A stretch of 64,000 nucleotides of DNA from Nymphaea colorata. Taxonomy: Eukaryota > Streptophyta > Magnoliopsida > Nymphaeales > Nymphaeaceae. Below, piece after piece: positions 23,515 through 36,475 of this stretch. The notes under the pieces are model-generated. The model was not told the origin of the DNA. It ran no database searches and saw only the letters and a program-made list of their open reading frames with translations. A program made the translations under genes and the position numbers. Position 1 is the first letter of the stretch, and every line of letters starts with the position of its first letter. The stretch spans positions 7,634,972 through 7,698,971 of the forward strand of contig NC_045146.1 of assembly GCF_008831285.2 (NCBI RefSeq), given 5' to 3'.

Positions 23515-24840
23515 CTGCAATTTGGAAGAAAAAAATCATTCAAACAATAAACCAAGGATATCACCAAACTCATTAAATCAAAGGAACACAAGATAGTCAA
23601 TCAGAGTTGAAATACTTAGAGAGAGAGAGAGAGAGGAAAGAGAATGAGAGAAAGAAAGAGCATAAAAAGCGATGAGGATCACCATCAAGAAGAGAACAAA
23701 CCTTACACATGACACCAATAAAAGTAGTAGTAGTTATCATGAAAACTAGACCAGGCTACCAGCAAAATCAAAATACACGAAACTAAGGTTAAAATTGAAG
23801 ACCAATATATCCAAACCAGGCCCAAGAACAGGCATCCGTCATGAACCCAAACCCAACAACAGAGTCAGCAAAAGCAAGAAAAATCAGAAAAGCCTAAACA
23901 TCACCAAAGCGTCACACCCAACAACAGAATTCACACAAGAAAGGAAAAAGACAGTGAATCGAAGACAATAAAATGCAGTCGACGGTACTTATGAGAACAC
24001 CCAAAACGGAATACATGAAAACCCAACAAAACTTCTATTCTGCGACTGCAATGGGCATAGAAGTTACCGAGAGGAAGAGAAGGGGAAACAGACATAGTAA
24101 GGAGCCCTAATGTTGGTAACAACACAAAGAGAAACCTCATAATTCCAACCCTCCCCCCGACCTTCTTTATTTTTTCCATGGGCAGCCATCGTAAACAGCA
24201 ATGGGCCGATGGGCGATGGCTGCCAGTGGAACAGAAAAGGGAAATCAAGACGGCGAGAAGCGATTCGCTGTTCGGCTACCACCTACCCACAGCAGAGAAA
24301 GAGAGAGAGAGAGAGGGAGAGAGAGAGACAGACCTGAGTAACCTGACGAATGAGGTTGTTCCACAAAAAACTACTCCAAACAGCATCCACGAACAAGTTC
24401 ATAGCCACGATCACAGATCAATTTTGCTCCACATGATCCACTTGAGGACGTCGGACGGGATCGACCGTCAGAGAGTTGGAGGACGCAGCGGCCGGCCAGG
24501 GAGAGCGGTAGTCGAGAGTGAAGAACTCGACGAACGTCAAAGAAGATGCAAGGCAAGGCGACAGAGGACTTGACGACCACCGAGGATGAGTGGAGGAGCG
24601 AAAGAAAGAATTCCACCGCCGCCCGATCGTTCGTGTCACATTTGGAAAGCAGTTTAATATTTAAAAAAGGAGTTGTGCAAATCGTTTCGTGCAACAACTC
24701 GAAGGAGGTATCTTTTGAACCGAGTCACGCTTTAAGTAACCGAGTTCAGTGAACAACTCCATTCCGCTTACATAAACCAGTCGAGTCATGAACTCGTACA
24801 TGGTTAAGACTCGGGTTGAGCTCTTGATTTTATCTTTATT
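23515..24840. other. Possible promoter and first-exon region of an unrecognised minus-strand transcript, ACTCG-rich end
   Basis: A GA tract lies at 23621-23637 and another at 24300-24330. On the minus strand an ATG near 24403 starts MNLFVDAVWSSFLWNNLIRQ and ends at a CAG|GTCTGT donor near 24334. A second ATG near 24191 gives a short GC-rich frame. None of this matches a family I know. From 24690 to 24830 the sequence repeats ACTCG/CGAGT words, like the subterminal part of the hAT element at 52980. Confidence 0.3.
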
Positions 24841-26200
24841 CATCCATTGTTGAGACACCTTGAAATGAGACTTAATAGTGGCTGGTGCTCCTTTCACCTT
24901 ATATACGTGCTTCTTGATGGGCTTGAGCTCATCGGCTTGGATTCCCATAGCCGCTATTTTTTTGCTGAGGGCTTGATAAAAATCCAGCAGCTTTTTCATA
25001 TATCCACCATCAATGACCATTTTTCTTATTTCCTCCTGTGTGCATGGTTTGATTTGATCCTAGGGATAGAAAGGTGTGTCATCCACCACTGCCATAGTGT
25101 TTTTACCATGGTCTCTGAATGGATCCTTGACAACTTTGGGAATGGCATCCTTGATCAATAGAACTTTGTAAATGACATCTTGAATAATATACTTGCGTGT
25201 TACAGTCTTCAGTGTCATGGCCCAAAGTACGATTAAATTTACAATGTTGATCTTTCCTTTCTCCATTCATTTCCAGGGGATTTGATACACACGAGAAATG
25301 ACAAAGTTCTTCTAATTGGAGATACTCCAAAATCTCTTCTTCTTTTTTTGCTCCAAATGAGTGAATTTTATCTCGCATCCAAGTAGGATTTTTATCACTG
25401 TTGTGGTTGGACTACAGTGTTTTTTTACTATCTCCTTTGATTTTGTAATTCTGTTGCTGATTTGGCTGGCTTGATTGCACATTGGCTGATTTCTTGTTTA
25501 TAAATAGACCATGTGCCTAAGTTTTATTTGTTTTCATGTAATCATCTTTTTGTTGTCATTGCTGCTCTGTCCTACACGTGTGTTGAGAGATAGCCATTTT
25601 TTGTGGTTGTTTCAATACACTCAGCCTTTTTGGTGAGATCATGGAAATTCTTGTTCTCATGATGTACAAGATGGTAACAAATATATTCTTAGAAACCTCT
25701 AAGGATCATAGTTAAGGTGTGCTATTATGGCATCAGGTGCAAAGTTTTAAGCTCGATGTCTAGCATTTTTTAATATGTACTCTGACTCTCTCCTCATTTT
25801 TGGTATATATTAATAAGGGTATTGATGGTTGGCACCACATAGAGATTAGACTCATATTTCTCTATGAAGGCATCAACCACTTCATCAAAATTCTGCATCT
25901 AGGTGGTGTCAATGGTTGCTAAATACAACTGTATTGCCTCACCTTCTAGACTTCAAGGGAAACATATAAATAATGCCTTATCGCTATCATAGAATTTCCA
26001 TTTTCAGTGAAGAATGCAGACAAATTGCTGAATATCCTTAGAAGTCCTTTGAGGTTCTCATCATCCAACCTTTCACAAAAATCCTGGATGGAGTAAGTTT
26101 TCTTTCCTTTGCATTGAATCCAATAGCCATAGGTAATCCTTGTCATTATTTCACTTGAAAGAGACATGTTAGCTTGAAAAAAGAGACAAAATGACATGGT
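24840..26200 (-). pseudogene. Ty3/gypsy gag remnant
   Basis: Minus-strand fragments in several frames give a retrotransposon gag (EGEAIQLYLATIDTT, FDEVVDAFIEKYESNLYVV at 25960-25790). A zinc-knuckle-like stretch, CKFNRTLGHDTEDC, lies at about 25210-25250 and is a hallmark of Ty3/gypsy Gag, Tat-like clade. IQDVIYKVLLIKDAIPKV follows. Stops and frameshifts are frequent. No protease, RT or integrase part was found next to it, so only a piece survives. Confidence 0.72.
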
Positions 26201-29200
26201 TTTGAAAATAGAGGAAAATACTCAATAACAATATGGAGTAGGACAAACAATTCCTAACAATTCATGTGCACTCTAGACTTAGCAGGTTCCCCATATATAT
26301 AAAGCGCAATTGCCATAAAGGACCAGGATACAGTAGCCATACACCGAATACCTTGCCATGCTTTACTGTCCATGTCATAATCTATGATTATGTTGAAGCC
26401 TCATTTGATTGTATAGAAGTCCATATGGCTCTTGGAGAATTGTACTATGCATCCACTTTGAATGATATGGAACAATGAAGAATGGGTTGAACAGAAGAAT
26501 GTCTGTCCTCTCATGATAGGTGTAGCAGGGCTAGCTGTTCCTTCCTGAAATCTCAACCCTCATGAGCTACATGCCTATAGAACTACTCCTGTAGAAACCA
26601 GAGGCAGCCCTCAATCACATTAGAATCTCCCATGAAGGATGGTGAGGCTCATGTAGATAAATGTATGACCAGCAAAAGCAAGCGAAAGGAACATAGTCTT
26701 GATGTTCCGCCACATCTTGAATGGAGAACGCATAGATCCATGGTGCCGCAGCTTGGGTGCTAGAGTAGTTGATGAGATAGTGACTATCAATATAAACTCA
26801 ATAGGAAGTTCCAATTGAAATGACAATTTGGACCTTGATTGTTTGAAGATACTCTAGAGTACGATGTAGAAAGGAAAATTCTAGACGATTTTGACACAAG
26901 AAAATAAGAGTTCTTTTGAAAAATCCATCCACTTTTTTATGAGAAATTTGGTGCATATTGTTAATGAAGTGCAGACATAAGCATATAATCAAACAAGATG
27001 CACACAGAATACTCCAAACAATACTCCTTAATGCCACTAATTTATCACGCATTTGTTGAAAAATAGTTTAGTCACCCAAATTTGAAATCTAGGATTTCAA
27101 ATCCTCAAGTGCTTCATGTACCAGATATGACTATATTTGGACAAGAAGTTCAGAGTACATGGCATAAACTTCTCCCAATGCATTCTAAAGGTGAAGGTCT
27201 TTATTCTCTTTGATCATTCACCAATATACTGAGCTAATGCTTCAGTACGAGTGAGGGGATGGCCAATACATGCCTCCAGTGGGTTGGTCCAGCCATTGAA
27301 GCACTCTAAGCAAATGCATACATAGAATATTCCACAACATGGTGATCGAGACACATATGTTATGGGAAATTTTTAAAGATATAATCACATGTGTAAATAG
27401 TTGGCCTTAATGCAATGGGTTAAAATTTATGTTTAAAATCAAAGAGAGAAGCAAACGTTGTTTCTAGACAAGTCTAGTTGAGAGAGGTAACATGTATTCA
27501 TGTATCAACATGACCATGTAAATTCTATTTCAATTCCAAGTTCTAATGCACATAAAAAATATACACATACATCAAAGGAGGGTACCTACGTAGCTATAAA
27601 CATGGAACAACCTTTAAAACATAGAAAAGTGGAACATTTTGTCTAATTAGATAGTGACAAGTCCCATCATGCCCCCACTTTTGTTCACATGTAAAATTTT
27701 TCAATCTTACGTGATGATCATATAAATGAATCTTTTTATTTGTACTTGCTCTGTTCCTTGTGCAGGATTCTGAAAGATGGGACCCAACCCATCTGTATGA
27801 TGTGGGACCCAACCCATCTGTCTGACTATTCATTGCACCTTTATCAGGGGCAATTAGACCAAAGAGTAGACTAAATATTCCATTTTCTAATTCTAAATGT
27901 CGTCCAAAACCTAATAAACCAAACATGCTCTTAATTTTAAATTATATATATTTGAAAATCTAAATAGATCTTAGAAATAGGCTGATGAACAAGAAGAAAT
28001 TAATTTGAAGTTTATTCGTGTTTGGATCATCATAGGTCCATGGAAATCAAGGTCCTAAATCTAATACAATGCATGCAAAATCTAGGTCATATGGACCTAG
28101 AGTCCAATATCTACTAGTACTCGGATGTAGGATGTGGACCTATTAAGAAAAATGGATCTCAATCCGAGGATTATAATCACGATATGAGAAAATTTATGTA
28201 ATTCTTGTTTGAAATTTGAATATGAGATGTTATAGAGATCCAAAATGTCATATCATGTGATTGAAACTCATGATCCAAAACCCAAGCTTAAAGATTCAAT
28301 AAGTTTCATCATGTATTCATGTAATTTGATCTTCTAAAATTCAAATTTGGGGAGAATAGATCCAAATCCGATTATTAACATGGCTGAAAATCCTTTGTTG
28401 AGTTTAATTATGTGAGTATTGACCTAAGGTTCATAATCTAATGCGCATTGTGAAAAATTTGATCTAAAAATCAAAAGTTTGAAATCCAAGATCCAAAACC
28501 TGATACCCAAAATCCATAATCTAAGGTTTGAGATCCAAGATCTAATATCCAAAATCTGAAATTCACAATCCAAGGCTTGAGATCCAAAATTCAAGATCTA
28601 AGGTTTTAGATTCAATTCCAATATCCAGGATCTAAAGTTTGAGGTCCAAAATCCAAAATCTGTAATGTAGGAACCATAATTCAATACTGGCGATCTAAAC
28701 CTAAGTATGCTGAAATTGGGTTTAAGGTCAAGGTTTAGATCAGCATGAGGTTTACAATTTCAATCCATAGTTTTGAATTGAGGTCCAAGAGCCAAATAAG
28801 CTATGGGTAGATTGATCAAGAGAACAGGGATCAGTCTTACATAAACCAGGGTTGAACCTACTAGGGACAAGTTTGACTGTAATACGTGTGTTGGTCTTAA
28901 TCAAATCATATGACATATGACATGAACTCTATTCATATTTCATATGAATGAGTATTAAAGAGATTTGACTAGACCTAGGTTATAGGATTGGGTTCATATG
29001 TAGTAGGCTCTTAGACAGGTATGAACTTGGACTTGGAGAATTGAGTTACGTTTGGACTCCATACCTATATGACCTAAGGTTTTTTAAATCATTTAAAGAA
29101 CTTGATTTCTGAAAATATTTTGAAAACCATGATTTTAAAATGATTATTGTGTAAAAGCTCAATTGGATTCAAGTTTTCACACACCTAGGCTAATGCCACA

Positions 29201-30083
29201 ATGAAGGCTGATCCTCATCCAGTCTGCTTTCAGGCAAGGGTGCACATGGGTACATATTAAAATTGATGCACAATGCATGACTAAAGAAAACATAAAGGAA
29301 ACTATATTCTATATGTATACTTTAAGTAAAACTAGGTAAACAAAAGCCAAACGTTTAAAAGAAAGAGATAAGGAAGAGAGGGGCATATGACCCCTATTGC
29401 TACCCTAAATACATTCAAATAAATTTCATCTTTAAAATAAACATAATAAAAAACCACATTATTAAAGCAGCTAAGAAAAATAAACAAAACTAGACATGCT
29501 TAAAGCAAAAAGGAAAAGTAAACTAAACATGTTAAAAGCAGAAATGGAAACTAAACTAAACATCATAAAGAAAATCACTAAATTGTAAATAAAAAAGAAA
29601 AAAGAATAAAAATAAATTACCTAAAGGTGGTGACCTAGCTGAGACTACTCGCATGACCCATACACTGAGCCTGGTTGGGTTTAGGTTCAATACTAATGCA
29701 GCCCGAACCAAAACTATGACTGACACTCTAAAATTTAATTTGTTTGAGCTTAAACCTTTTTGTGACCGTCCAACTAGAATTTCTTAAGAATTATAGGGGC
29801 CCAAGGTAGCTCTTAAATTGTGTGTCTCAAAGAGTTGGAGGAGGGCCCTATTTATGGAAGAAAGAACAGGCAAACCCCAGTGGGATTTGTGATACACGAC
29901 TAAACTTTTTGGCTTTCTCTCTCCTCTCAAAACTCAAAAACCATTTAATAAAATAATGTTTCCAATTGAATTTTGCTTCCTGTGGCCTCTTCTGGACTCT
30001 AAATTCAATTCTGTAAAAAGATGAACAACAATATGCTTATATTGCATACAACTTACACACCTTTTGATGGGATAGAGACAATC
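26201..30083. other. AT-rich repeat debris with a degenerate GATCCAAA array
   Basis: No gene recognised. Between about 28250 and 28820 short words such as GATCCAAAATC and GATCTAAGG recur dozens of times in degenerate tandem fashion. A 24-26 bp tandem pair containing GGGACCCAACCCATCTGT lies at about 27778-27824. A TATA-like CATAAATAGGG lies on the minus strand near 29850. The flavour is that of retrotransposon LTR or untranslated sequence, possibly from the gypsy element to the left. Confidence 0.45.
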
Positions 30084-31449
30084 CTAATGTGCTGCTCCAC
30101 TCAAACAAACTTTATATGATAAATGAATTGTTAAATGTACCATGATGTCAAAAAATGTTTGTAGAAATATAATCTCCAGTTGACACAATGTCCGTGCAAT
30201 GTGTTGTTCAATTTTTTGCAAGTAATTGTTTGTTATAACATTCATACACAACTTTATGAAGTACAATTTGATGAATATGATATTGACCTTCTTTGATAAT
30301 GCCCTACATACGGCCAAAGAAATAGGTTCCTAAAGAAAGTACATGGAAATCATGGTTCGAAATTTTTAATCCTTTTAGTTACATCTTTCGTAAGGTATTT
30401 GCTGAATAGTGATATGAAACTTTCAAAAGCCAAAGGAATAAGTTTCTAGAGAAATACACGGCAATCATGGCTTTTAAGGTTTGAAATTTTGTTTCCCTTG
30501 TTATATCTTTCATGACATATTTGTTTAATAGTGATTTGAAACGTTCAAATTGTTTAAAAATTGAAAAAACATCTTCTTTATTATGCTCATATTGTAACAA
30601 GTAGCATTTAGTATCTACATCCTTCAATTATGTTGCCGACTTTGATGAAGCATATGCTTTATGTTCATTCCTTTCAAGTCCAATCAACATTCAAATGATG
30701 TTCTAATTTGCTACTTGTATTCAATAATATAACAATTATAGTTACAAATATGTTTTTTCAATATGGATAGATACTAGATTTTGATGTAACAAGTTATTTT
30801 CACCATACAACAACATGAAGAAGGCACTTCTCTTCTTGCAATTGTATGCAAATTTTTTACATTGTCAATGCTATTTTATGCAAAAACTTCGAGCCTAAAA
30901 ACAAGAATGGGAGCAAGCCTCGTTTCAATAGTACCATCAAAGCAATGTTTTCTTTTTGAAATTTGTGACTGACTCATAGGAAACCAATGATAATGACCCA
31001 TATAGCATATTTTCGTGTTGTGCTTTAATCTGGAAGAATGTGCATCTTTGTTATAAATTGGGCATGCTAGCTTGTCTTCCATACTTCATCATAACATATT
31101 TTTATCTTATGGAAAAACATTTATAATTGAGAACAAAGATGCATGTAGTTGAAAGTATTTCCTTCTATAGACATCAAAGGTGTCTATCTTGTCAGTCCAT
31201 AGCATGTTCAATTCGTCTACAAGAGTCCACAAGCAAATGTGTTGGAGTTGTTGCACTAGATATGAGCAATGAAAATAAAATGTAAGGTTGTTTTGTGCAC
31301 GTTGATGTGGTATGGGTAGAATATAATTTCACAATCATGTTCAAAATAATTTGTATTAATACTCTATGAAAACATACACCAGTTATAATTTCAGATTTCA
31401 CAAGTGGTGAGTTCAGGTCGAACTCTAGGGTCAATTGTTTGAATATCAA
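30084..31449 (-). pseudogene. CACTA (En/Spm) tnp2-type transposase remnant with DUF4218
   Basis: The minus-strand pieces are in the order of a CACTA tnp2 protein. STHTTSTCTKQPYILFSLLI is near 31300-31230 (family: Y-N-LPPW-x-KQP-x-LSLLI-PGP). KLACPIYNKDAHSSRLKH ... CYMGHYHWFPM is at 31080-30950 (family: KLACP ... CFMGHRRFLP). Next come a remnant of the DVMHIEKN box and a GLK..HDFHVL remnant. DUF4218 follows at 30317-30084 (LCQLEIIFLQTFFDIMVHL), and YPIKR just beyond it corresponds to the MYPFER box. Stops and frameshifts are throughout. The protein would cut and join CACTA ends in the nucleus, but this copy is dead. Confidence 0.85.
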
Positions 31450-32479
31450 AATATGTATTCAATCCCTAACGAAATCAACTTGAATCATGGATAATCAAGC
31501 ACTAGAGTGCTCAACAAATACTTTTATCATATGAAACTGAAGTTCAGTAAATAGTTCAACAATATTAAACGGTGTTGCATGGATTATTTTCAATAATTAT
31601 AGGATTTCTCTCAAGGTACAACTAACAAAAGCACATGTGAACCCAAAACAAATGTCCACTTTCAACATGATCAAACAAAAGAAAGCAAGTCCTAAACTAA
31701 GGTGTTCTGGGCCTTTGAAGATGAGAGAGCAACTTGAACTGCAATGGCACCTCAACCTCTTCCAACAGATGTGGCCTTCAATCTATTTGTTATTACTCCA
31801 CTACTTCTCGAGTGGGTTACAAATTGTTTAAGAAAGAATATTCAGATACACAACATATTAGAAAGGAAAATGGCAACTCTATAACGTTTTATGTGCACAA
31901 AAGTAAGATGCTACATATAATGTGCTTGTGTGTGTTTAGAATTGATTGGTTGTTAAGGCAACATGTTAACCAATAGTTCGTGCCTTTTTTTTTCATTATA
32001 AGGAGCTCAAAACAGCCAATTAATCAATCAACTTGATAGTCAAGGTGGATTTCTAGTTTTAGAGTGACCCAACAATTAGTCAAGAATCAGTGCCCTTTAA
32101 GTGCCAAAAAGGCCTTGAACATGTCTTTCCTGTCTTACGCTCGGGCTTCTTATGGAAAAGGAGAGAGGTTGAAGAAAACTTGGTTATCCAGCACTAACAA
32201 TGAGAAGGTTGGAATAGTTGCAAAGCATGTGGGTAGGTGTCATACATTTGCGAAGAAATGAAATGAGAAAAGCAAGGAAGAAATGAGTACATATCCTTCC
32301 TGCATCTCGGTTTCTTCTTATTCTACTTCGCATGAGATATTTTCAAAATGGAAATGTGTTCTATAGGCTTGAATTTTTTTTTCGATGGATGGACATTCAA
32401 AGAAACCGAACACACGCTCTACAAAACTCAATGCTACACAAACATAGAAAAAACATATACAGGTAATAGACATAATATC

Positions 32480-33085
32480 ACATGTTACACACATTATCAC
32501 ACATACTATCACTCATTGTGGCACATATTAACATTTTTGCGTTGTTATTTGAAGGTTTTATTGGATAAGTGGCACATGCAGTTTGTGTGGTTATGCAAAA
32601 ATCTAGTTTCATACATAATCCCATACACTATCATTCAGGTGCTCCCATAGCGGTTTTGTACACACTCACATACACTATCATTTGATATAGCACAACCAGT
32701 GGCTAGGTTGTCAACAATGACCAGGTTTAATAGTTGGTCGGTGCTTGCTGCATTTTTCATGCGACAGTCCACACCTCTTCGATAGTCCATTGTCGCATGC
32801 ACTTCGAGCACACTATCACTCAAGTGTCATGTGATGAGGGTCATAACAGTTTGTCGCGCACACTCACCTACTCTATCACTTAGGTTTTGTGAGATGAGGG
32901 TTTGATGGGTGACTTGTGTGGTTCATGTGGTTGTGCGATAATACTTTGTCTATCTTATAATATCTCATATACTATTGCTTACTTATTGTGTGATGAGGGA
33001 CTTAACTGTTGGCTTGCATTGTTTGTGTCATTGTTTGACTTCAAAGGTTGTATAAAGACAAAGAAAAATGGGCATTGGCATATAT
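32480..33085. repeat. Degenerate repeats containing CACACTATCAC (possible CACTA subterminal region)
   Basis: Units of about 80-110 bp combining CACACTCAC, TACACTATCA and GTG(A)GATGAGGG recur at least four times. They lie on the 5' side of the tnp2 remnant, where CACTA elements carry subterminal repeats. Between 31450 and 32480 I see no gene, only short decayed frames. Confidence 0.45.
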
Positions 33086-33678
33086 AAGACAATGCATTTG
33101 TGCAAATAAGTGTGGAGACAATATTTCTTGTTGTGGACTTGGCAAAAAAAGTGGACCGAGCATGTGATTACGTGAGGCATACCGCGAGAACAATGTAGCT
33201 GTAGAATGCCAGTTTTAAAAAGTGAGTCTGATGACCCAAACCCACTAGAGAAGAATATGATTAGTTCAAGTGTAAATATTATATTCAATAAGCCAGGTGT
33301 TGATATCAACTACAGTGGAATGATACATACACTAAAAGCCTTGAAGAGGAAGCCAAGATATGATATCAGTCACTGCAAAACAAAAAGTGTATTAGAGAAT
33401 ACTGGCTAGAGAAGAAAGAAGAAACAACCAAACAATCTACAAGAACACCTATTTGTCGAATTATATAAAAGTGGAACATTATGGGGTTGACACCTATATG
33501 TCATCCTATCTTTGCACCAGCTATATCGAAGAGGCTAGTTTACTGATTTCCTAATAAGTTTTGATATTTTACACTTTTCTTTATGCACAGATATTGCAAC
33601 ATGAAAAGTGCTTTGACTATCACAGAGTCATCTAAACTCAAACACCTTGATGCATCATCTCCACCAATAATTTGTGGA

Positions 33679-36475
33679 CATGCTGTCACACCCCAACCTT
33701 TTGTCACTCAACCATTTTTTTTTCTAGACATGAAACATCGATGTGTGACTAGACAACAGATCAAAAGAAATGAGCCAAGCAATTCAAAACAATGGGGCGA
33801 ACTTTCATTCATAGAACAACGTCCATTTCATACAAAATCACATCCCTATACATAACAAAAATGCCCCAAAATCACAACATCGAGGCCTAATAAAAAACAA
33901 GGTATCAGTAACACCAAAACCAGACGCGCCGGCACTACAAAAACCAAACCCAAAACCTCCCCAGTAGGACATGAGTGCAGCCATCTGCTCAGCCTGCTGC
34001 CCCGGGTCTGCCAAAACCTGAAAAAAAGGAAACAACTGAAGGCTTAGCCTTCGCAGTATGGCAACAAGCCAGGAAAAGTCCAAACCCTCTTAGGTAGGGC
34101 TCAATTATACAAGCAAACATCAGAACAATCTATCATTATGTCGTGTCAGGACACGACATGCAGAGGCCACTCAATGGCTACAATAACATAATTTCAATCA
34201 CATGCAAGACATCCTCAAACATGTCACTTGCATTCATAAGCACAACAGTCACATGCACATCAATCCTATACATTTCAATCACATACATTTCAATTTCATT
34301 ACTATCAGTGAATTTACAGTTCCTGTGGGTGCAAACACAGGCATGTGCACACCGCAGGCGGCCTATAGCCGAGAGACAACCCCCGTGGTGGCCCATAACA
34401 GTATGGATCCATCTATCCACTGCAGCGGTAGAGCACTCATCCATGAATGTGTGAATTCCAAGGAGAGATACTCAGCCTTCCCTAGGACACCCAGGTTGGG
34501 AAGGCGGGAGCCTACGCTCCAAGCACATCACACAACAGTACCCTGGGGCCTTGCACCGCCTGCGCTCCGAACAGACGAGACCAGTAACGAAAGCGGGACA
34601 ACTCCCAAACACATAGTCACATCCCACTGGCCTCTCATCTCTTATTCTTTCATTCTTATACTTATACTTGCACAAACACAATTAACTGGCTAGCTCATGG
34701 GGTTGGTTCACTTCACGAGTGAACCCACACCTCCAATTGCCTCCACACGAGGGTTACACATAACAACAACAGTTTTGACTAGCCGTCATAACAATATGGG
34801 TACAAGTACCCTCTGTGCAATCATTTGCATCATTGCCCGTGGCAATGTGTATTCAATAAACACAACATTCACATTCATCATCATAACAATTACATCTTTG
34901 AAAACTTAGCCAAACCCTAGAGAGTAGTCTATATCTGTGGTGGACTCGTAGCTGTCATATGCAGTTATCATTCTAGGATGCTTTCTAATGCACAATTGGG
35001 GTAGAGGAGACACTCGACTCGATACCCCGCCTCATCTGTCCTAAACAGTTATCAAATTCTGGCATATACATGCAAATGCGTAACATTTTCAAAACAATTA
35101 CTATAAGTCTTTCAAAACAATTCATATCATAAATCAATTAATGTACATGCATACACACATTCATTAACGGAACAATCAATCAATTCACATCACAAATCCT
35201 AGGATCCCATGATCCTAGGAACACACATTCACACACTTGCCCAGGCAGGGATTTGCCTGGAATGTCGCCATACCTGTGGCGCGTTCACAAGACTCTTCAA
35301 AATGCCTCGAGCTTCGAATCCGATAGCTCAAGGTCGACGAGACGTGCCCGGTGTACCTGCAATCATAAATCAAAGGTAAGATTCCTACTAGATACCTAAA
35401 CAATTCAAACAAATACAAACATAATCATTGAAGCACGTGTCATCGCCTCAAGAGGTGGTCGATGGGTAGTGTCGACCAACAAGCTCTTCATTAGGCCTCC
35501 TCCTTACATCTTGACGTTGGCACAAAATATCAAAACCCACAACCATCAATCAATCCATCACTAACATCTTCCTCAATAACGTTCTTTAATTAAGACATCA
35601 ACCCCAAAGTCACATCCAAATACGTATATTTTCCCCAATTAACTTCATGACACACCCGTTCACAAAAGCGTGCGCTACGTGCACCCTAAGACTGTTCTAA
35701 ATCTTCCCCACAACCTCACAATCTCTACTATGCTTCCCTAATGCTTCGAAAATTAATCCATCATGCTTAAATGATCATCAAATATATGAATCTTCGCTTT
35801 CCAACATAGTCCTAAGCTTTCCCCCAAAAACAAAATCACTAACATGCGTTCCAAATAATCAATTCTAAGTTCTAGCATGCTCAAACAATAATTATACATG
35901 CTTTAGTAGATAATATTCATTAATTTGAGCTTGATTAGGTATCGCTCACCCCAAAACAAGCGTCCAAACTGCTGTAACGCCTTCGATAACCACCTCAAGC
36001 ATTCAATCGATCTTCAAACAGCAAAAAAAAATCCACTGTCGTCAACACTTCCCAAGCCTCCTATTCACTGTTATGAGGGGAAAGACAAGTCCCCTAGCTG
36101 CAAACCGACCCAAAAGCTATACGTGAGTCAACAATCGACCAAAAGAAGTTCAAAAACAGAATCTGCCAGTAGGAGAGACTCACAGTAGTAGTGGGAAAAG
36201 CTAAAACAAAAGAGGGAAAAGAGCGCTGACAGGGAGGGGAGACAACGAAAGAGGGAGGGTTCGGGTAAAAAGTAAAACAGCAGAGGGAAGGGAAATCGAG
36301 CGGGGAAATGGGAGAAATGGTGAAGGGGAGACGGACGGGGTGAGGAGGGAGCTTTAGCAGAGAGGGAGAGGAAGAGAACATCCGGCAGGGGGGGTGCTGT
36401 CGAAGGAGGGAGAAGCAGCGTGGGAGGGAGGAGAAGAAGCAGACAGAGAGGGCGGGAGACGAGCGTTACACATAC
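33679..36475. mobile_element. Solo LTR, 2.8 kb, with CATGC/CATAC target duplication
   Basis: The element runs 33684-36470, begins TGTCACACCCC, ends GAGCGTTACA (TG...CA) and is flanked by CATGC (33679-33683) and CATAC (36471-36475), a 5-bp duplication with one change. The TGTMACRCCCC-type end and the length fit LTRs of plant Ty3/gypsy chromoviruses (Tekay/Del type). No PBS, PPT or second LTR is adjacent, so it looks like a solo LTR. Orientation is not certain. It contains a perfect 10-bp-arm palindrome at 35197-35220 and an 8-bp-arm palindrome at 34705-34725. The right end is purine-rich. No convincing coding sequence. Confidence 0.72.

Noticed and set aside
24661-25020. 119-codon minus ORF as one gypsy Gag piece
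   Set aside because: Only the part beyond about 24840 looks Gag-related. The rest reads through ACTCG-rich non-coding repeats.
32480-33085. CRISPR-like regular repeats
   Set aside because: Units are degenerate and unevenly spaced, no cas genes exist and the DNA is plant nuclear. A CACTA subterminal region fits better.
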